From contig CAIXED010000022.1 of NCBI GenBank assembly GCA_903918375.1, forward strand, positions 1 through 64,000: a DNA stretch of 64,000 nt, written 5' to 3'. A program made the position numbers and the translations under genes. The stretch's first letter is position 1, and each line of letters begins with the position of its first letter. The DNA is from an uncultured Pseudomonadota bacterium. Lineage in GTDB: Bacteria; Pseudomonadota; Gammaproteobacteria; Methylococcales; Methylomonadaceae. The notes beneath the pieces were generated by a model. The model saw only the letters and a list, made by a program, of their open reading frames with translations, was not told where the DNA came from and made no database searches. Below, in pieces: positions 8,865 through 20,145 of this stretch.

Positions 8865-9739
8865 AACCTGAACTACTCCAACACATCACCAAATTAACCC
8901 AAACCGACTTAAGCCAAGCCCAAATCCACCCCATTAGTGGTGGTGACATCAACGCTGCTTACCGTCTCCGCACGCCACAACATCAATGGTTTATCAAAAT
9001 CAATCGCGCGGCATTGGCTGATATGTTTGCCGCCGAAGCTCAAGGCTTACAGGAATTGGCGGTGCAAAACTGTATTCGCGTGCCAGCAGTAATCGCTCAG
9101 GGGCAATTCGGCTCACAAGCGTTTTTGGTGTTGGAATTTATCGGATTACAAGGTTTGCGTGGCGAATCGTCAAGCCGAATGGGTCAACAATTAGCCCAAT
9201 TGCATCGTATCCCACAGCCTTACTTTGGCTGGTACCGAGACAACACCATTGGTTCGACACCGCAAAGCAATCAGCGACATCATGACTGGGTTAGCTTTTG
9301 GCAACAGCAGCGCTTGGGTAAACAGTTACAGATTGCTGCCGATAACGGCTATCACGGCCAGCTACAAAAACTTGGCGAACGCCTGATAATCGCTGTTCCG
9401 CTGTTTTTTAGCGATTACACGCCGCAGCCATCACTGCTACACGGTGATTTATGGGGCGGCAATGCATCCGCTGACACCGACGGACAGCCAGTGATTTACG
9501 ATCCTGCTTGTTATTACGGCGACCGCGAAACCGATTTAGCGATGACCGAATTATTCGGTGGTTTTAATGCTGATTTCTACGCTGCTTATAACGCGGTTTA
9601 TGCTTTGGATACAGGCTATAAAACCCGAAAAACCCTCTACAACCTTTATCACATACTCAATCATTTGAATTTGTTTGGGACAGGGTATTTGCAACAGGCA
9701 CAACAAATGATCAATCAATTACTTTCAGAATTGGGCTGA
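8858..9739 (+). CDS. Fructosamine kinase family protein
   Basis: 'ISGGDINAAYRLRT', 'LLHGDLWGGNASADTDGQPVIYDPACYYGDRETDLAMTELFGGF'. Confidence 0.93.
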   Translation: MLEPELLQHITKLTQTDLSQAQIHPISGGDINAAYRLRTPQHQWFIKINRAALADMFAAEAQGLQELAVQNCIRVPAVIAQGQFGSQAFLVLEFIGLQGLRGESSSRMGQQLAQLHRIPQPYFGWYRDNTIGSTPQSNQRHHDWVSFWQQQRLGKQLQIAADNGYHGQLQKLGERLIIAVPLFFSDYTPQPSLLHGDLWGGNASADTDGQPVIYDPACYYGDRETDLAMTELFGGFNADFYAAYNAVYALDTGYKTRKTLYNLYHILNHLNLFGTGYLQQAQQMINQLLSELG

Positions 9740-9804
9740 CAAAACTTGCCTGATAAACAACTATTAACTATGCTTCGGCTTGGTTTTAAAAGCAGGATTA
9801 ATTT

Positions 9805-10065
9805 ATGAACACCAAATTGATAAGTACCCGTGTTTCCTTATCTCTGGCGGAAAAAGTCGATCAAATTGCACATAGTCAATCACATAGCAGAGGTTGGGTG
9901 CTGAATCAGGCATTATCGGCTTGGGTAGAACAGGAAGAAACTCGAAGTCGTTTAACCCGTGAGGCAATGGCTGATGTTGATAATAAGGCGGTTGTTGATC
10001 ACCAAGCCGTATTAGCATGGGCAGATAGTTTGGATACAGATAAACCTTTGCCATTACCACGCTAA
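9805..10065 (+). CDS. Ribbon-helix-helix (CopG/ParD-like) antitoxin
   Basis: 'STRVSLSLAEKVDQIAHSQSHSRGWVLNQALSAWVEQEE'; start/stop overlap with downstream toxin. Confidence 0.85.
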   Translation: MNTKLISTRVSLSLAEKVDQIAHSQSHSRGWVLNQALSAWVEQEETRSRLTREAMADVDNKAVVDHQAVLAWADSLDTDKPLPLPR

Positions 10066-10340
10066 TGCAATTGCATTGGACCAGTAAAGCCTTAGCTGAT
10101 CTAGCTCGACTTTATGAGTTTCTGGCTTTAGTTAATCGGCAAGCGGCTATCAAAATAGTCAAAACCTTAACCGAAGCGCCTTCAAATCTACTGACTAATC
10201 CACGCATTGGTGAAAAGTTGTCAGAATTTTGGCCGCGAGAAGTACGACGTTTAATTGTTGGTGATTATGAAATTCGCTACGAAATTCAAGCAGACCAAAT
10301 TTATATTTTGCGGCTTTGGCACACTCGCGAACATCGTTAA
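10065..10340 (+). CDS. RelE/ParE family toxin
   Basis: 'LHWTSKALADLARLYEFL...LIVGDYEIRYEIQADQIYILRLWHTREHR'. Confidence 0.9.
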   Translation: MQLHWTSKALADLARLYEFLALVNRQAAIKIVKTLTEAPSNLLTNPRIGEKLSEFWPREVRRLIVGDYEIRYEIQADQIYILRLWHTREHR

Positions 10341-10411
10341 AAATCTGCAATCTCGAGACATTAACGCTCATTTCAGCGAAAATATCCACCTTTTAACCGC
10401 AACAAACAGCT

Positions 10412-11215
10412 ATGTACAAATACGAGGGCTTGGTGGTTTACCAAAGCCACGATGACGAAGGCATCATCGAAATTGTTGATAAAGACGGCGAACGGGCTTT
10501 GCATTTTGGATCCGAATCGCGGCAAAGCAGTATGTTGCTGGCCGAACCTAATCGCCTGCATTCTTTATACGCCCGGGCCATGATGGCTGGTTTACTGTTT
10601 CAGCCGCAACCCCAAGAAGTCTTGATGATAGGTCTTGGCGGCGGCACGACAGCTAAATTTTTATTACACCAATTTGCCGATTGTCGCTTAAAAGTCATCG
10701 AATATCGCAGCAGTGTATTAAAAGTCGCCCGTAGTCATTTTGGCTTGCCGTTTGATGGTCGATTAAAAGTCAAAATCGGCTGCGGCGCTCAACATGTGCT
10801 TACCGAAAGCCGCCAGCATAGTGAGTTATACGACTTCTTAATGATTGATGCCTACGATCATGCCGGCATGGCATCGGAAGTCAGCAGCGAGCTATTTTTC
10901 GACAATTGTCACACCTTACTCAGCAAACAAGGTTTGTTGGTAATCAATCTTTGGGGCACCGACAAACCCTTATTTCAACAAGTGGCATGGAACCTAAGCC
11001 GCGTATTTGATCAACGCGTGGTATTCTTGCCAGTACGCAATCGCGGTAATGTGATTGGTTTTGCTTTTGGTGCCGATATGCCAAAATTCAGCATCAAAAC
11101 CTTAGTCGACCATGCCAAACAACTGGAACAGCGTTACCAGTTAGATTTTTCCAGCTATCTTCAAGACATAAAACGCCATAACGCCAGCGTTCTTAATCGG
11201 GTAATAAAATCGTGA
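10412..11215 (+). CDS. Spermidine synthase-like methyltransferase-fold protein
   Basis: '[16 protein letters not shown]', '[19 protein letters not shown]', '[13 protein letters not shown]'. Confidence 0.8.
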   Translation: MYKYEGLVVYQSHDDEGIIEIVDKDGERALHFGSESRQSSMLLAEPNRLHSLYARAMMAGLLFQPQPQEVLMIGLGGGTTAKFLLHQFADCRLKVIEYRSSVLKVARSHFGLPFDGRLKVKIGCGAQHVLTESRQHSELYDFLMIDAYDHAGMASEVSSELFFDNCHTLLSKQGLLVINLWGTDKPLFQQVAWNLSRVFDQRVVFLPVRNRGNVIGFAFGADMPKFSIKTLVDHAKQLEQRYQLDFSSYLQDIKRHNASVLNRVIKS

Positions 11216-13368
11216 ATCACAACGCCGCCAATATTTTCGGCTACAAACAATACTGGGCTCATCGCTTTGGCCCTGCGCCGGAATTGCCAATGACTCTGGC
11301 AGAAATGCAACAACTAGGCTGGGATGCTTGCGACATTATTTTGGTAACCGGTGACGCTTATGTCGATCATCCCAGCTTTGGGATGGCGGTAGTGGGTCGG
11401 GTTTTAGAAGCGCAAGGGTTCCGAGTCGGGATTATTTCGCAACCGGATTGGCATAGCGCCGAAGACTTTAAAAAGCTCGGACAGCCGACACTGTTTTTTG
11501 GTGTCACCGGCGGCAATATGGATTCGATGGTCAACCGCTATACCTCGGATAAAAAAATCCGTTCCAACGATGCTTACACCGCCGATGGCGCAGCGGGAAA
11601 ACGCCCTGATCGCGCAGTCAATGTCTACGCCCACCGTTGCCGTGAAGCTTATAAAAATGTGCCGATTATCATTGGTGGCATTGAAGCCAGCTTGCGCCGT
11701 ATCGCCCATTACGATTACTGGTCAGACAAAGTTCGCAAGTCGATTTTGCTGGATTCCAAAGCCGATTTATTAGTCTACGGCAACGCCGAACGGCAAATTG
11801 TCGAAATCGCCCATCGCTTAGCCAAAGGCGAGCAAATTAGCGATTTGAAAGGCATTCGCGGCACGGTGCATTTTGTTAAACAAGTGCCACAAGGTTGGGT
11901 AGAAAAAGATTCCACCGATATTGATAAACCCGGCGCGGTTATCGTTCATCAAAACCCGTATCAAGAACAACCGGCTTGCGATAGCAAACCGAGCAACGAC
12001 AGCGGCGAACAAACCATCCAGTTCAAACCGATTGCCAACAAACAACGCGCCCAAACCGTGATCCGCTTGCCGGAATATGACGCGCTAAAAGACGATCCGA
12101 TTTTGTATGCCCACGCCTCACGCGTGATGCACGGTGAAACCAATCCTGGCAATGCGCGCGCCTTAATTCAGCGTCACGGCAATCGCGAAGTCTGGATTAA
12201 CCCGCCACCGCTGCCGCTAACTACGCCAGAAATGGATGGTGTGTTTGATTTGCCGTATTCGCGCTTGCCGCATACTGGCTACGGCAAAGCCAATATTCCG
12301 GCGTTTGAGATGATTCAACATTCGGTGTTGATTATGCGCGGCTGTTTTGGCGGCTGTAGTTTCTGCTCGATTACCGAACACGAAGGGCGGATTATCCAAA
12401 ACCGCTCCGAAGATTCGATTATTCGCGAGATTGAAGCGATTCGCGACACGTCACCGAATTTTACTGGCCATATTTCCGACTTAGGTGGCCCAACTGCCAA
12501 TATGTGGCGTTTGGCTTGTAAAGATCCGGCGATTGAAGCCTCATGCCGTAAGCCGTCTTGTGTTTATCCTGGCATTTGTCAAAACCTCAACACCGATCAA
12601 ACCCCGCTGATTAAGCTTTATCGTCGGGCGCGGAAATTGCCGGGGATTAAAAAAATCTTCATCGCTTCCGGTTTACGCTATGACATCGCGGTGGAAAACC
12701 CTGAATATGTCAAAGAGTTGGTGACTCATCATGTCGGTGGCTATTTAAAAATCGCCCCCGAACACACCGAGCAAGGGCCGTTGTCAAAAATGATGAAGCC
12801 GGGGATGGGTACTTACGACCGCTTCAAACAAATGTTTGATAAATACTCCAAAGAAGCCGGTAAAGAACAATATCTGATTCCGTACTTTATCGCTGCTCAT
12901 CCCGGCACCGAAGACAAAGATATGTTGAATTTGGCGCTCTGGCTAAAACGCAACGGCTTCCGTGCCGACCAAGTGCAAGCGTTTTTGCCATCACCGATGT
13001 CGATTGCCACCGCCATGTACCATTCCGGCAAAGACACTTTGCATAAAGTAGGCCGCAATGTGCCGGATATGCCGATTCCCAAAGGCATCAAACAACGCCG
13101 CCTACACAAAGCCTTTTTGCGTTACCACGACCCGAAAAACTGGCCGTTATTGCGTGAAGCTTTGAAGGAAATGGGCAGAGCCGATTTGATCGGTAACGGC
13201 AAACAGCATTTGATACCGAGCTTTCAACCCAAGTTAGCCGGTGAAGCAGGGCAGGCTAAGCCAGCGGTTAAAGCTAAGCCGTTTGCGACTAAGCATACTG
13301 GGTTTAATAAAGCTAAGGCTGGCGATAATCGTAGGCCGAAGCCGAGTTCTAAGGGGCGGGGTAGGTGA
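11212..13368 (+). CDS. ygiQ: YgiQ family radical SAM protein (UPF0313)
   Basis: '[26 protein letters not shown]', radical SAM '[28 protein letters not shown]'. Confidence 0.95.
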   Translation: MNHNAANIFGYKQYWAHRFGPAPELPMTLAEMQQLGWDACDIILVTGDAYVDHPSFGMAVVGRVLEAQGFRVGIISQPDWHSAEDFKKLGQPTLFFGVTGGNMDSMVNRYTSDKKIRSNDAYTADGAAGKRPDRAVNVYAHRCREAYKNVPIIIGGIEASLRRIAHYDYWSDKVRKSILLDSKADLLVYGNAERQIVEIAHRLAKGEQISDLKGIRGTVHFVKQVPQGWVEKDSTDIDKPGAVIVHQNPYQEQPACDSKPSNDSGEQTIQFKPIANKQRAQTVIRLPEYDALKDDPILYAHASRVMHGETNPGNARALIQRHGNREVWINPPPLPLTTPEMDGVFDLPYSRLPHTGYGKANIPAFEMIQHSVLIMRGCFGGCSFCSITEHEGRIIQNRSEDSIIREIEAIRDTSPNFTGHISDLGGPTANMWRLACKDPAIEASCRKPSCVYPGICQNLNTDQTPLIKLYRRARKLPGIKKIFIASGLRYDIAVENPEYVKELVTHHVGGYLKIAPEHTEQGPLSKMMKPGMGTYDRFKQMFDKYSKEAGKEQYLIPYFIAAHPGTEDKDMLNLALWLKRNGFRADQVQAFLPSPMSIATAMYHSGKDTLHKVGRNVPDMPIPKGIKQRRLHKAFLRYHDPKNWPLLREALKEMGRADLIGNGKQHLIPSFQPKLAGEAGQAKPAVKAKPFATKHTGFNKAKAGDNRRPKPSSKGRGR

Positions 13369-13437
13369 TTGTTTTATTGATTAAAAACCATAAAGCTTTA
13401 AAAAATCGGGCCACTTTTTTAATGCCTTAACTTTTGG

Positions 13438-13519
13438 TTTTGTCATTCCGTAGAAATCCCTTGGCCTACAAGTAATTCAATGTATTTAAAGTTAAGCGAT
13501 CCCTAACGGGGTGACAAAA
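13438..13519. repeat. Imperfect inverted repeat (TTTTGTCATTCCGTAG ... CTAACGGGGTGACAAAA)
   Basis: Terminal inverted arms 13438-13454 and 13502-13519 in non-coding DNA between ygiQ and the VapBC pair. Confidence 0.5.
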
Positions 13520-13599
13520 AAGTTAGTTAGCAAATCTAAAGGTTTGTTTTCCAAAGGCCATCAGATAATTTAAATGCTGCGTAACATTAGTTTAAGCAG

Positions 13600-13986
13600 C
13601 TACCAAAACAACTCCACGCCATAAGCGGTAAAAGCGGTATCGGCACTCGCTAATTTAAGATTTTCCATTTGCGACTGAACCAGAATCAAGCGATCGAATG
13701 GGTCTTTATGGTGAAATGGCAAACTGCTTAATGCAAAAATATGCTCAGTTTCGATGGCCAATAATTGCAAACCATTATTGAGTCTTTGTTCCTTAATTAA
13801 TTCGGGAAGCGATAAATCCAGCTCAAGCTTGCCTAATTGTTGTTTGATTTGAATTTCCCAAACACTGGCAATGCTTAGAAAAAATTCGTTGTCTAAGTCA
13901 TCATAGGCCGACAACAATCTCGATGGAATTTTATCAGGGGCTGTTCTAAGCCATAAGAAAGCATGGGTATCCAGCAGAATATTCAT
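13600..13986 (-). CDS. PIN-domain toxin (VapC family)
   Basis: 'MNILLDTHAFLWLRTAP', 'HHKDPFDRLILVQSQMENLKLASAD'. Confidence 0.9.
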   Translation of the reverse strand: MNILLDTHAFLWLRTAPDKIPSRLLSAYDDLDNEFFLSIASVWEIQIKQQLGKLELDLSLPELIKEQRLNNGLQLLAIETEHIFALSSLPFHHKDPFDRLILVQSQMENLKLASADTAFTAYGVELFW

Positions 13987-14189
13987 TTTTCACCCAGCCA
14001 AAAATCATCGGGTAACGGCTCGTTAAAGTCGTCATGAATAATAATCTTGCCTTTATATTCGCCGACAGTTCGCTTTTTCCGCAGTTGTCTTATTTGCTGT
14101 TTGCGTAAAAACACCACAAAATCTGTAACTTGTTTTTGCAAATCTGGGGGCAAAATTTCAATTTCATGAAGCAATTGCTGACCTTGCAT
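13983..14189 (-). CDS. Cognate antitoxin (DUF2281/VapB-like)
   Basis: 'LLHEIEILPPDLQKQVTDFVVFLRKQ', overlaps vapC start by 4 bp. Confidence 0.8.
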   Translation of the reverse strand: MQGQQLLHEIEILPPDLQKQVTDFVVFLRKQQIRQLRKKRTVGEYKGKIIIHDDFNEPLPDDFWLGEK

Positions 14190-14277
14190 ATTAATTCTCC
14201 GAACACTGTATCGCTGAATTTAAAGCTCTAAGAGGCTTTTTCAAGACCGAATTAGACTTGAGATAGTACGTCTTTTA

Positions 14278-14682
14278 TCAAAGTTGTAGGGCTTCATCAA
14301 GAAAATCCCCCGATTCAATCACTTCAAAACCGCTAATGTCGCGGTTATACAGATAAATCCAAGCGCTAATCTCACCCCCGTTAGCTAAATAAACCGTTTG
14401 CAACAATCGGCGATATTCAGTGGGTTCGGCAGAGCTTGGGCTACATTCCTCATAGTCATCCAGCCTTGACCACAAATCGGTACTGAACAATTGATAAACC
14501 TCTCCATAGACTTTATCCACCGGATTGCTAGAAGCCACCACCGCTGGATAGTCAGCGATTTTGTAAAGCTTGCCTTGATAGCTGGCTGGGCCTATCCATT
14601 GAGCTTGTTGTTGTAAACAGTCGGCCATCGGATGCTGGGCATCGCGGCGGAGAGTGCCGTAGACAAATAAGTGGTCTGGCAT
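14278..14682 (-). CDS. Gamma-glutamylcyclotransferase (AIG2-like) family protein
   Basis: 'DHLFVYGTLRRDAQHPMADCL', 'VYGEVYQL', 'LDDYEEC'. Confidence 0.9.
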   Translation of the reverse strand: MPDHLFVYGTLRRDAQHPMADCLQQQAQWIGPASYQGKLYKIADYPAVVASSNPVDKVYGEVYQLFSTDLWSRLDDYEECSPSSAEPTEYRRLLQTVYLANGGEISAWIYLYNRDISGFEVIESGDFLDEALQL

Positions 14683-14978
14683 GATTATTCAGCGCTTGCC
14701 TAATCATAGGCTGTCATTGTCAGGGGTCTTATTTTAACCCCATGTGATTGGGGCTATGGTTTCAATAATGTCATTAAGGCGTGATCACAAGCGTCCAACT
14801 TTGCCAGCTTGAAGTGATTTTTAAAATTTGTTTGTAAGCCTGTTTTTCTTGGTGTTTATGAATAAATCTAGCAAATTTAATGCATTGAGTTGAAAGTCTA
14901 AGCTGCCTGTGTTAAAAATCAAATGTAAAATTATGTAATTTCTTGTTGAATTCAGTAAATTTGTTTTGGGTGGTGCGT

Positions 14979-15383
14979 ATGACGGTTCGATTGGATAGAT
15001 CGCTGGGGTTTTATGAAAATGCGCTTAGGTTGACAAGTCAACGCCAACAGCTTTTAGCATCGAATATTGCAAATTCCGACACACCAAATTTTAAAGCCCG
15101 TGATTTTGATTTTAATGCGGCAATGAAAGATGCCCTCAATCATTCAATGCCGACATCGGCGATGGAAATGGCTCAATCCAATTCATTGCATCTGAATTCT
15201 GAGAATGGATTAGCCGGCAAATATGGGTTTTTGCGTAAAAACACCCAAAACAATCAGGATGGAAATACGGTTGAGATGGATGTTGAACGTGTTGCTTTTA
15301 CAGAAAATGCATTGCGATATGAAGCGGCTATTTCATTCGCTCATGAAGAAATTAAAGGTTTAGCAAGCATTGTTCAGGGATAA
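14979..15383 (+). CDS. flgB: Flagellar basal-body rod protein FlgB
   Basis: '[30 protein letters not shown]'. Confidence 0.95.
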   Translation: MTVRLDRSLGFYENALRLTSQRQQLLASNIANSDTPNFKARDFDFNAAMKDALNHSMPTSAMEMAQSNSLHLNSENGLAGKYGFLRKNTQNNQDGNTVEMDVERVAFTENALRYEAAISFAHEEIKGLASIVQG

Positions 15384-15388
15384 CACAG

Positions 15389-15793
15389 ATGTCATTACTC
15401 AATATTTTTAATATAGCTGGATCTGGTATGACCGCGCAAAGTCAACGCTTGAATGCGGTGGCCAGTAATATTGCAAACGCTGATAGTACGGTAAGTGCTG
15501 ATGGCAGCGCCTATAAAGCGAAGCAGGTTGAGTTTATGGCAATCCCTATGGCGGGTATCAATAATGCGGGCGTCAAAGTTTCTCGTGTAATTGATGACAA
15601 TTCACCGCTTAAAAAGGTCTACAACCCTGGTCATCCTCAAGCTGATCAACAGGGTTATGTGTCTATGCCAAATGTTAATGTCGCAGAGGAGATGGTTAAC
15701 ATGATGTCGGCATCACGGTCTTATCAGAACAATGTTGATACGCTGAATGCGGCTAAATCAATGTTAATCAAAACCTTAACACTCGGTCAGTAA
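15389..15793 (+). CDS. flgC: Flagellar basal-body rod protein FlgC
   Basis: '[25 protein letters not shown]', '[21 protein letters not shown]'. Confidence 0.96.
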   Translation: MSLLNIFNIAGSGMTAQSQRLNAVASNIANADSTVSADGSAYKAKQVEFMAIPMAGINNAGVKVSRVIDDNSPLKKVYNPGHPQADQQGYVSMPNVNVAEEMVNMMSASRSYQNNVDTLNAAKSMLIKTLTLGQ

Positions 15794-15809
15794 TCTCTGG
15801 AGCTTAATC

Positions 15810-16484
15810 ATGGCAACCAATATCAACGGGGTTACTACTACGGTAGCGGCTAATCCAAGCAATAACGCAGGGCAAGCCGCTATCCCAACCCAACCTGAAC
15901 AACAGCAAAGCCAATTTTTGACACTGTTAGTGGCGCAAATGCGTAATCAAGATCCATTAAATCCAATGGATAACTATCAAATGACATCGCAATTTGCACA
16001 ATTGAATATGGTTTCTGGCATTAATCAGCTAAACAAGACTTTGTCTAGTTTGGTGAGTAATCAGCAAGTGGGAGATTCTCTAAAGGCGGCAAATTTGATT
16101 GGCCACGAGGTGATGGTTGCTACCAACAAAGTTCAGCTTGCCGGTGGTGTTGGTCAAATGGGAATGGATCTTTCACAGGATGCCGACAATGTGAAAATAA
16201 ATATACAAGATGGCTCTGGAAATATTATTCGTACATTAGATTTAGGCCAACAAGCAGCCGGCATTCAAAAATTTGTTTGGGATGGTTCGACTGATAATGG
16301 TTTATCGGCGATTGAGGGTAATTATTCTTTTGATATTAAAGCATCTAACAATAATACGCCTGTGTCAGCGACTGCTTTAGCTACTGGCAATGTAGGAAAT
16401 GTATCAATGTCAGGTGGTGTTGTTAAGGCTAATGTATCTCCATGGGGCCAAATAGCCTTGTCTGATATAAGAGAAATTCTTTAA
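15810..16484 (+). CDS. flgD: Flagellar hook assembly protein FlgD
   Basis: 'FLTLLVAQMRNQDPLNPMDNYQMTSQFAQLNMVSGINQLN'. Confidence 0.95.
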   Translation: MATNINGVTTTVAANPSNNAGQAAIPTQPEQQQSQFLTLLVAQMRNQDPLNPMDNYQMTSQFAQLNMVSGINQLNKTLSSLVSNQQVGDSLKAANLIGHEVMVATNKVQLAGGVGQMGMDLSQDADNVKINIQDGSGNIIRTLDLGQQAAGIQKFVWDGSTDNGLSAIEGNYSFDIKASNNNTPVSATALATGNVGNVSMSGGVVKANVSPWGQIALSDIREIL

Positions 16485-16508
16485 AAAATATTAAATATAG
16501 AGGGTGTT

Positions 16509-17852
16509 ATGGGTATTTTTATTAATTCATCAACATTAGAAGATGCGTCTCATCGTCTTGATGTATTGGGTAATAACGTTGCGAACGTAAATACAGCGGG
16601 ATTTAAGCGATCAAGTTTTTCAGAAGAATTGAAAAAAGCCTCTGGTAGTCCTTATTATAAAGCTGGAATTAATCAAGATTTTAGTCAAGGTAATATAACC
16701 GGCACTACTAATCCATTAGATATGGCTATTAGTGGTAATAGCTTGTTTAGATTAGATACTCGAGGTGGTATTACTTATACTCGCAATGGTCAGTTTTCTC
16801 TAAGCAAGGATAATTATATTGTTGATCCATTTGGTAGTAAATTGACTGGTTATAAGCTCGGTGATAATGGCAAGATTGATTATAGCCAGTTAGCTGATTT
16901 GAAAATTGATACTGGTTTATCTAAAGCGGTTGCAACCTCGAAGTTGGGTTTAAAAACCTCGTTGGATTCAAGATTAGAGCCAGTTTTAAGCTCGATTAAA
17001 TTTGATCCATCAGATCCAAATTCTTATAGTAATTCTACGTTTACTTCAGTTTTTGATTCTTTAGGTGATCAGCATAATGTTCAGAATTTTTTTCGAAAAG
17101 TGTCTGATATTAGTGATGCCAATGGTAATTTTTCAACTTGGAAAATGTATACAATTGTTGATAATAAAATTGAAGATATACCGCCTACATCAACACTGGT
17201 GTTTGATAATTCTATAGGAAAGCTAGACACCGTTATTGATTCCGCTGGCAATACACTTAAATTCGATAAAACCTTAGAAAGATTGAAAACGTTTACAAAA
17301 GCCGGTGAAACTACGCCGACTGTAATTGAATATCAAAATAATATTGCAATTAATGAGCCTGCAAGATCAATAATTTATAGTAATCCAATCGCATCTAATG
17401 CAATTAAATCAGTTGAATTTTCTATCGATTTTTCCGGTTCAATTCAAAATGCTCATGATTTTGCTGTAGATACAACCCAAAATGGTAAGTCTGTTGCTGA
17501 AATGACGGGGTATAAAGTCAATAACGACGGCAAAATTGAAGCAATTTATGCAAATGGTACTACCGCAGAAATGGGGCAGGTTGTATTGGTTAAGTTTAAT
17601 AATTTAAATGGATTAAATTCAATTGCTAATAACCAATGGACTGAAAGTTCTGATTCTGGCACACCACAAATTGGAACAGCAGCCGACCCCAGTTTTGGCT
17701 CTATCCAAGGTGCCGCGACTGAGAGTTCTAATGTCGATTTAACGGTGGAAATGGTCAAATTGATTGCCGCGCAACGGGCGTTCCAATCTCAAGCAGAAGT
17801 GGTTAAGAAAGCAGATGAAACCATCCAAAATGTGATTCGTATCGGTGGTTAA
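16509..17852 (+). CDS. flgE: Flagellar hook protein FlgE
   Basis: 'LDVLGNNVANVNTAGFKRSSFSE', C-term 'VDLTVEMVKLIAAQRAFQSQAEVVKKADE'. Confidence 0.93.
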   Translation: MGIFINSSTLEDASHRLDVLGNNVANVNTAGFKRSSFSEELKKASGSPYYKAGINQDFSQGNITGTTNPLDMAISGNSLFRLDTRGGITYTRNGQFSLSKDNYIVDPFGSKLTGYKLGDNGKIDYSQLADLKIDTGLSKAVATSKLGLKTSLDSRLEPVLSSIKFDPSDPNSYSNSTFTSVFDSLGDQHNVQNFFRKVSDISDANGNFSTWKMYTIVDNKIEDIPPTSTLVFDNSIGKLDTVIDSAGNTLKFDKTLERLKTFTKAGETTPTVIEYQNNIAINEPARSIIYSNPIASNAIKSVEFSIDFSGSIQNAHDFAVDTTQNGKSVAEMTGYKVNNDGKIEAIYANGTTAEMGQVVLVKFNNLNGLNSIANNQWTESSDSGTPQIGTAADPSFGSIQGAATESSNVDLTVEMVKLIAAQRAFQSQAEVVKKADETIQNVIRIGG

Positions 17853-17881
17853 TAATCGATAAAGTCTAGCGGAGATTGATT

Positions 17882-18622
17882 GTGGATCGTCTAGTTTATA
17901 CAGCGATGACCGGTGCTAAGCAGGTCATGGAAAAACAAACCACTGTTGCTCAAAATTTGGCTAATACCAACACTATTGGTTTTAGAGGCCAAATTGATAC
18001 GTTTCGGGCGGTTCCTGTGCCTGGGGCGGGCTTGCCAACACGGGTTCAAGTGATGGACGAGACGCTGAGTGCGGATTATTCGGTAGGAAAAGTTTCACAA
18101 ACTGGGCGAAATCTCGATGTAGCTATTGAAGGCGCTGGTTGGATATCGGTTCTAACCGCTGATGGTCGAGAAGCTTACACAAGAGCGGGTGACTTGAAGA
18201 TAGCACCAAATGGAGCTTTGCAAATCCATTCTGGGCAATCGGTTTTAAGTGAAGAAGGGCCGATTATTGTTAATAACGATACGTCACTAATGATAGGTAA
18301 AGACGGCGCATTATCTTATTTAGTGGCTGGCGATAATCCAGTGACTACCAACTTTCTTGGCCGTATGAAATTAGTTAATCCGTCAATTAATGCATTAAAG
18401 CGTGGTGATGATGGATTGTTCTATGCAGTCGATGGCGGTTCGTTTAATGCAGATCCTAATGTCACTATCCAAAGCGGTGCGCTTGAGGAAAGTAACGTTA
18501 ATGTTGTTGAAACAATGGTCGATATGATTAGTTTAGGTCGGCAGTTTGATATGCAAATGGAACTGCTGAAAAATGCAGAAAGTAATGCAGCTAAATCTAG
18601 TCAAGTTATGAGTTTAACTTAA
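17882..18622 (+). CDS. flgF: Flagellar basal-body rod protein FlgF
   Basis: 'MDRLVYTAMTGAKQVMEKQTTVAQNLANTNTIGFRGQ'; GTG start at 17882 preceded by GCGGAG. Confidence 0.94.
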   Translation: MDRLVYTAMTGAKQVMEKQTTVAQNLANTNTIGFRGQIDTFRAVPVPGAGLPTRVQVMDETLSADYSVGKVSQTGRNLDVAIEGAGWISVLTADGREAYTRAGDLKIAPNGALQIHSGQSVLSEEGPIIVNNDTSLMIGKDGALSYLVAGDNPVTTNFLGRMKLVNPSINALKRGDDGLFYAVDGGSFNADPNVTIQSGALEESNVNVVETMVDMISLGRQFDMQMELLKNAESNAAKSSQVMSLT

Positions 18623-18688
18623 TTTTTATTTTTCATGGCGTGAAATAAATTAAGTTATTTAGGTTAAAAATAAGCAAGGTTAAATATT

Positions 18689-19474
18689 ATGATTCGGTCG
18701 CTTTGGATTGCCAAAACAGGTTTACAAGCTCAACAAACTAATATGGACGTGATTACTAATAATCTTGCCAACGTTAGCACTGATGGCTTTAAAAAATCAC
18801 GCGCTATATTTGAAGATACGCTCTATCAGACCATTCGGCAGCCGGGTGCACAGTCGTCTATGCAAGACCATCAATTACCTTCTGGTTTACAGCTAGGAAC
18901 TGGGGTTCGACCTGTTGCTACCGAACGCCTGTTCTTACAAGGTAATTTGCAACAAACAGGTAACGACAAAGATCTTGCGATTCAGGGGGCGGGATTTTTT
19001 CAGGTGTTAATGCCCGATGGCATGACTGGATATACCCGTGATGGTGCCTTTCAAACAGATAGTCAGGGGCGATTAGTAACATCAAGCGGTTATCAAGTTG
19101 TTCCTGAAATTACTATTCCAAATGATGCGCTTAGTTTTTCAGTATCCAGAGATGGGATTGTCAATATCACTCAGCCCGGTGTTATCGAACCTATTCAAAT
19201 TGGGACGATAGAGCTAGCTAGCTTTATTAATCCAGCTGGATTAGAAGCAAAAGGACAAAATATTTTTCTTGAAACAGCGGCATCAGGAACACCGAATTTA
19301 AACTTGCCAGATAATAATGGCATGGGGTATATCGTGCAGCAAAGTGTCGAGACTTCTAATGTCAATGTGGTTGAGGAAATGACCAATATGATTCAAGCGC
19401 AGCGGGCTTATGAAATTAATAGTAAAGCTGTGACAACATCGGATCAAATGTTACAGAGACTCGCTCAACTTTAA
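18689..19474 (+). CDS. flgG: Flagellar basal-body rod protein FlgG
   Basis: '[39 protein letters not shown]'. Confidence 0.97.
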   Translation: MIRSLWIAKTGLQAQQTNMDVITNNLANVSTDGFKKSRAIFEDTLYQTIRQPGAQSSMQDHQLPSGLQLGTGVRPVATERLFLQGNLQQTGNDKDLAIQGAGFFQVLMPDGMTGYTRDGAFQTDSQGRLVTSSGYQVVPEITIPNDALSFSVSRDGIVNITQPGVIEPIQIGTIELASFINPAGLEAKGQNIFLETAASGTPNLNLPDNNGMGYIVQQSVETSNVNVVEEMTNMIQAQRAYEINSKAVTTSDQMLQRLAQL

Positions 19475-19491
19475 TTGAAAAGGGAAATTTA

Positions 19492-20145
19492 ATGTTGCGT
19501 ATTACTGCACTCGGATTATTTAGTTTATTGGTTGCCGGTTGCAGTATAAAACCATCGTCTATTGTTCCCTATCCGACTTCCGCTTACCCTCAGCCAGCTA
19601 CTCCTCAGCCTCATCAAAATGGTGCGATTTTTCAAGCTGAAACCTATAAGCCTTTATTTGAAAACTATAGAGCGAGAGCGGTCGGTGATGTGTTAACTAT
19701 CGTGATTAGTGAAAAAGTATCAGCCGATAGAGCAAATGCTTCCTCAGACAATAAATCAAGTTCTGTCGATGCCCAAATTAATTCATTATTTGGTTTGCCG
19801 GTTTCTGGTATGCAAGCAGCTGAAAAAAGCAAATTACAATCGGATGGAAAAATGTCTGGTAGTGCCAGTTATAACTTTATTGGCACGATAGGGGTAACGG
19901 TTATTGATGTGTTGCCTAATGGTAATTTATTGGTTAGCGGTGAAAAACAAATCGGCATGGATAAAGGCACTGAATTTATTCGAATTTCTGGGGTAGTGGT
20001 GCCGACATTAATGGAGCCTGGGAATATATTAATGTCAACCAAGCTTGCTGATGCGCGTGTGGAATATCGTACTAATACTCAAATTGATGAGGCAGAGATA
20101 GTTAAGTCATTTGGCCGTATTTTTTCAACTTTCTTGATGTTATGA
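19492..20145 (+). CDS. flgH: Flagellar L-ring protein FlgH (lipoprotein)
   Basis: Lipobox 'LLVAGCS'; 'YRARAVGDVLTIVISEKVSADRAN', 'LPNGNLLVSGEKQI'. Confidence 0.96.
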   Translation: MLRITALGLFSLLVAGCSIKPSSIVPYPTSAYPQPATPQPHQNGAIFQAETYKPLFENYRARAVGDVLTIVISEKVSADRANASSDNKSSSVDAQINSLFGLPVSGMQAAEKSKLQSDGKMSGSASYNFIGTIGVTVIDVLPNGNLLVSGEKQIGMDKGTEFIRISGVVVPTLMEPGNILMSTKLADARVEYRTNTQIDEAEIVKSFGRIFSTFLML

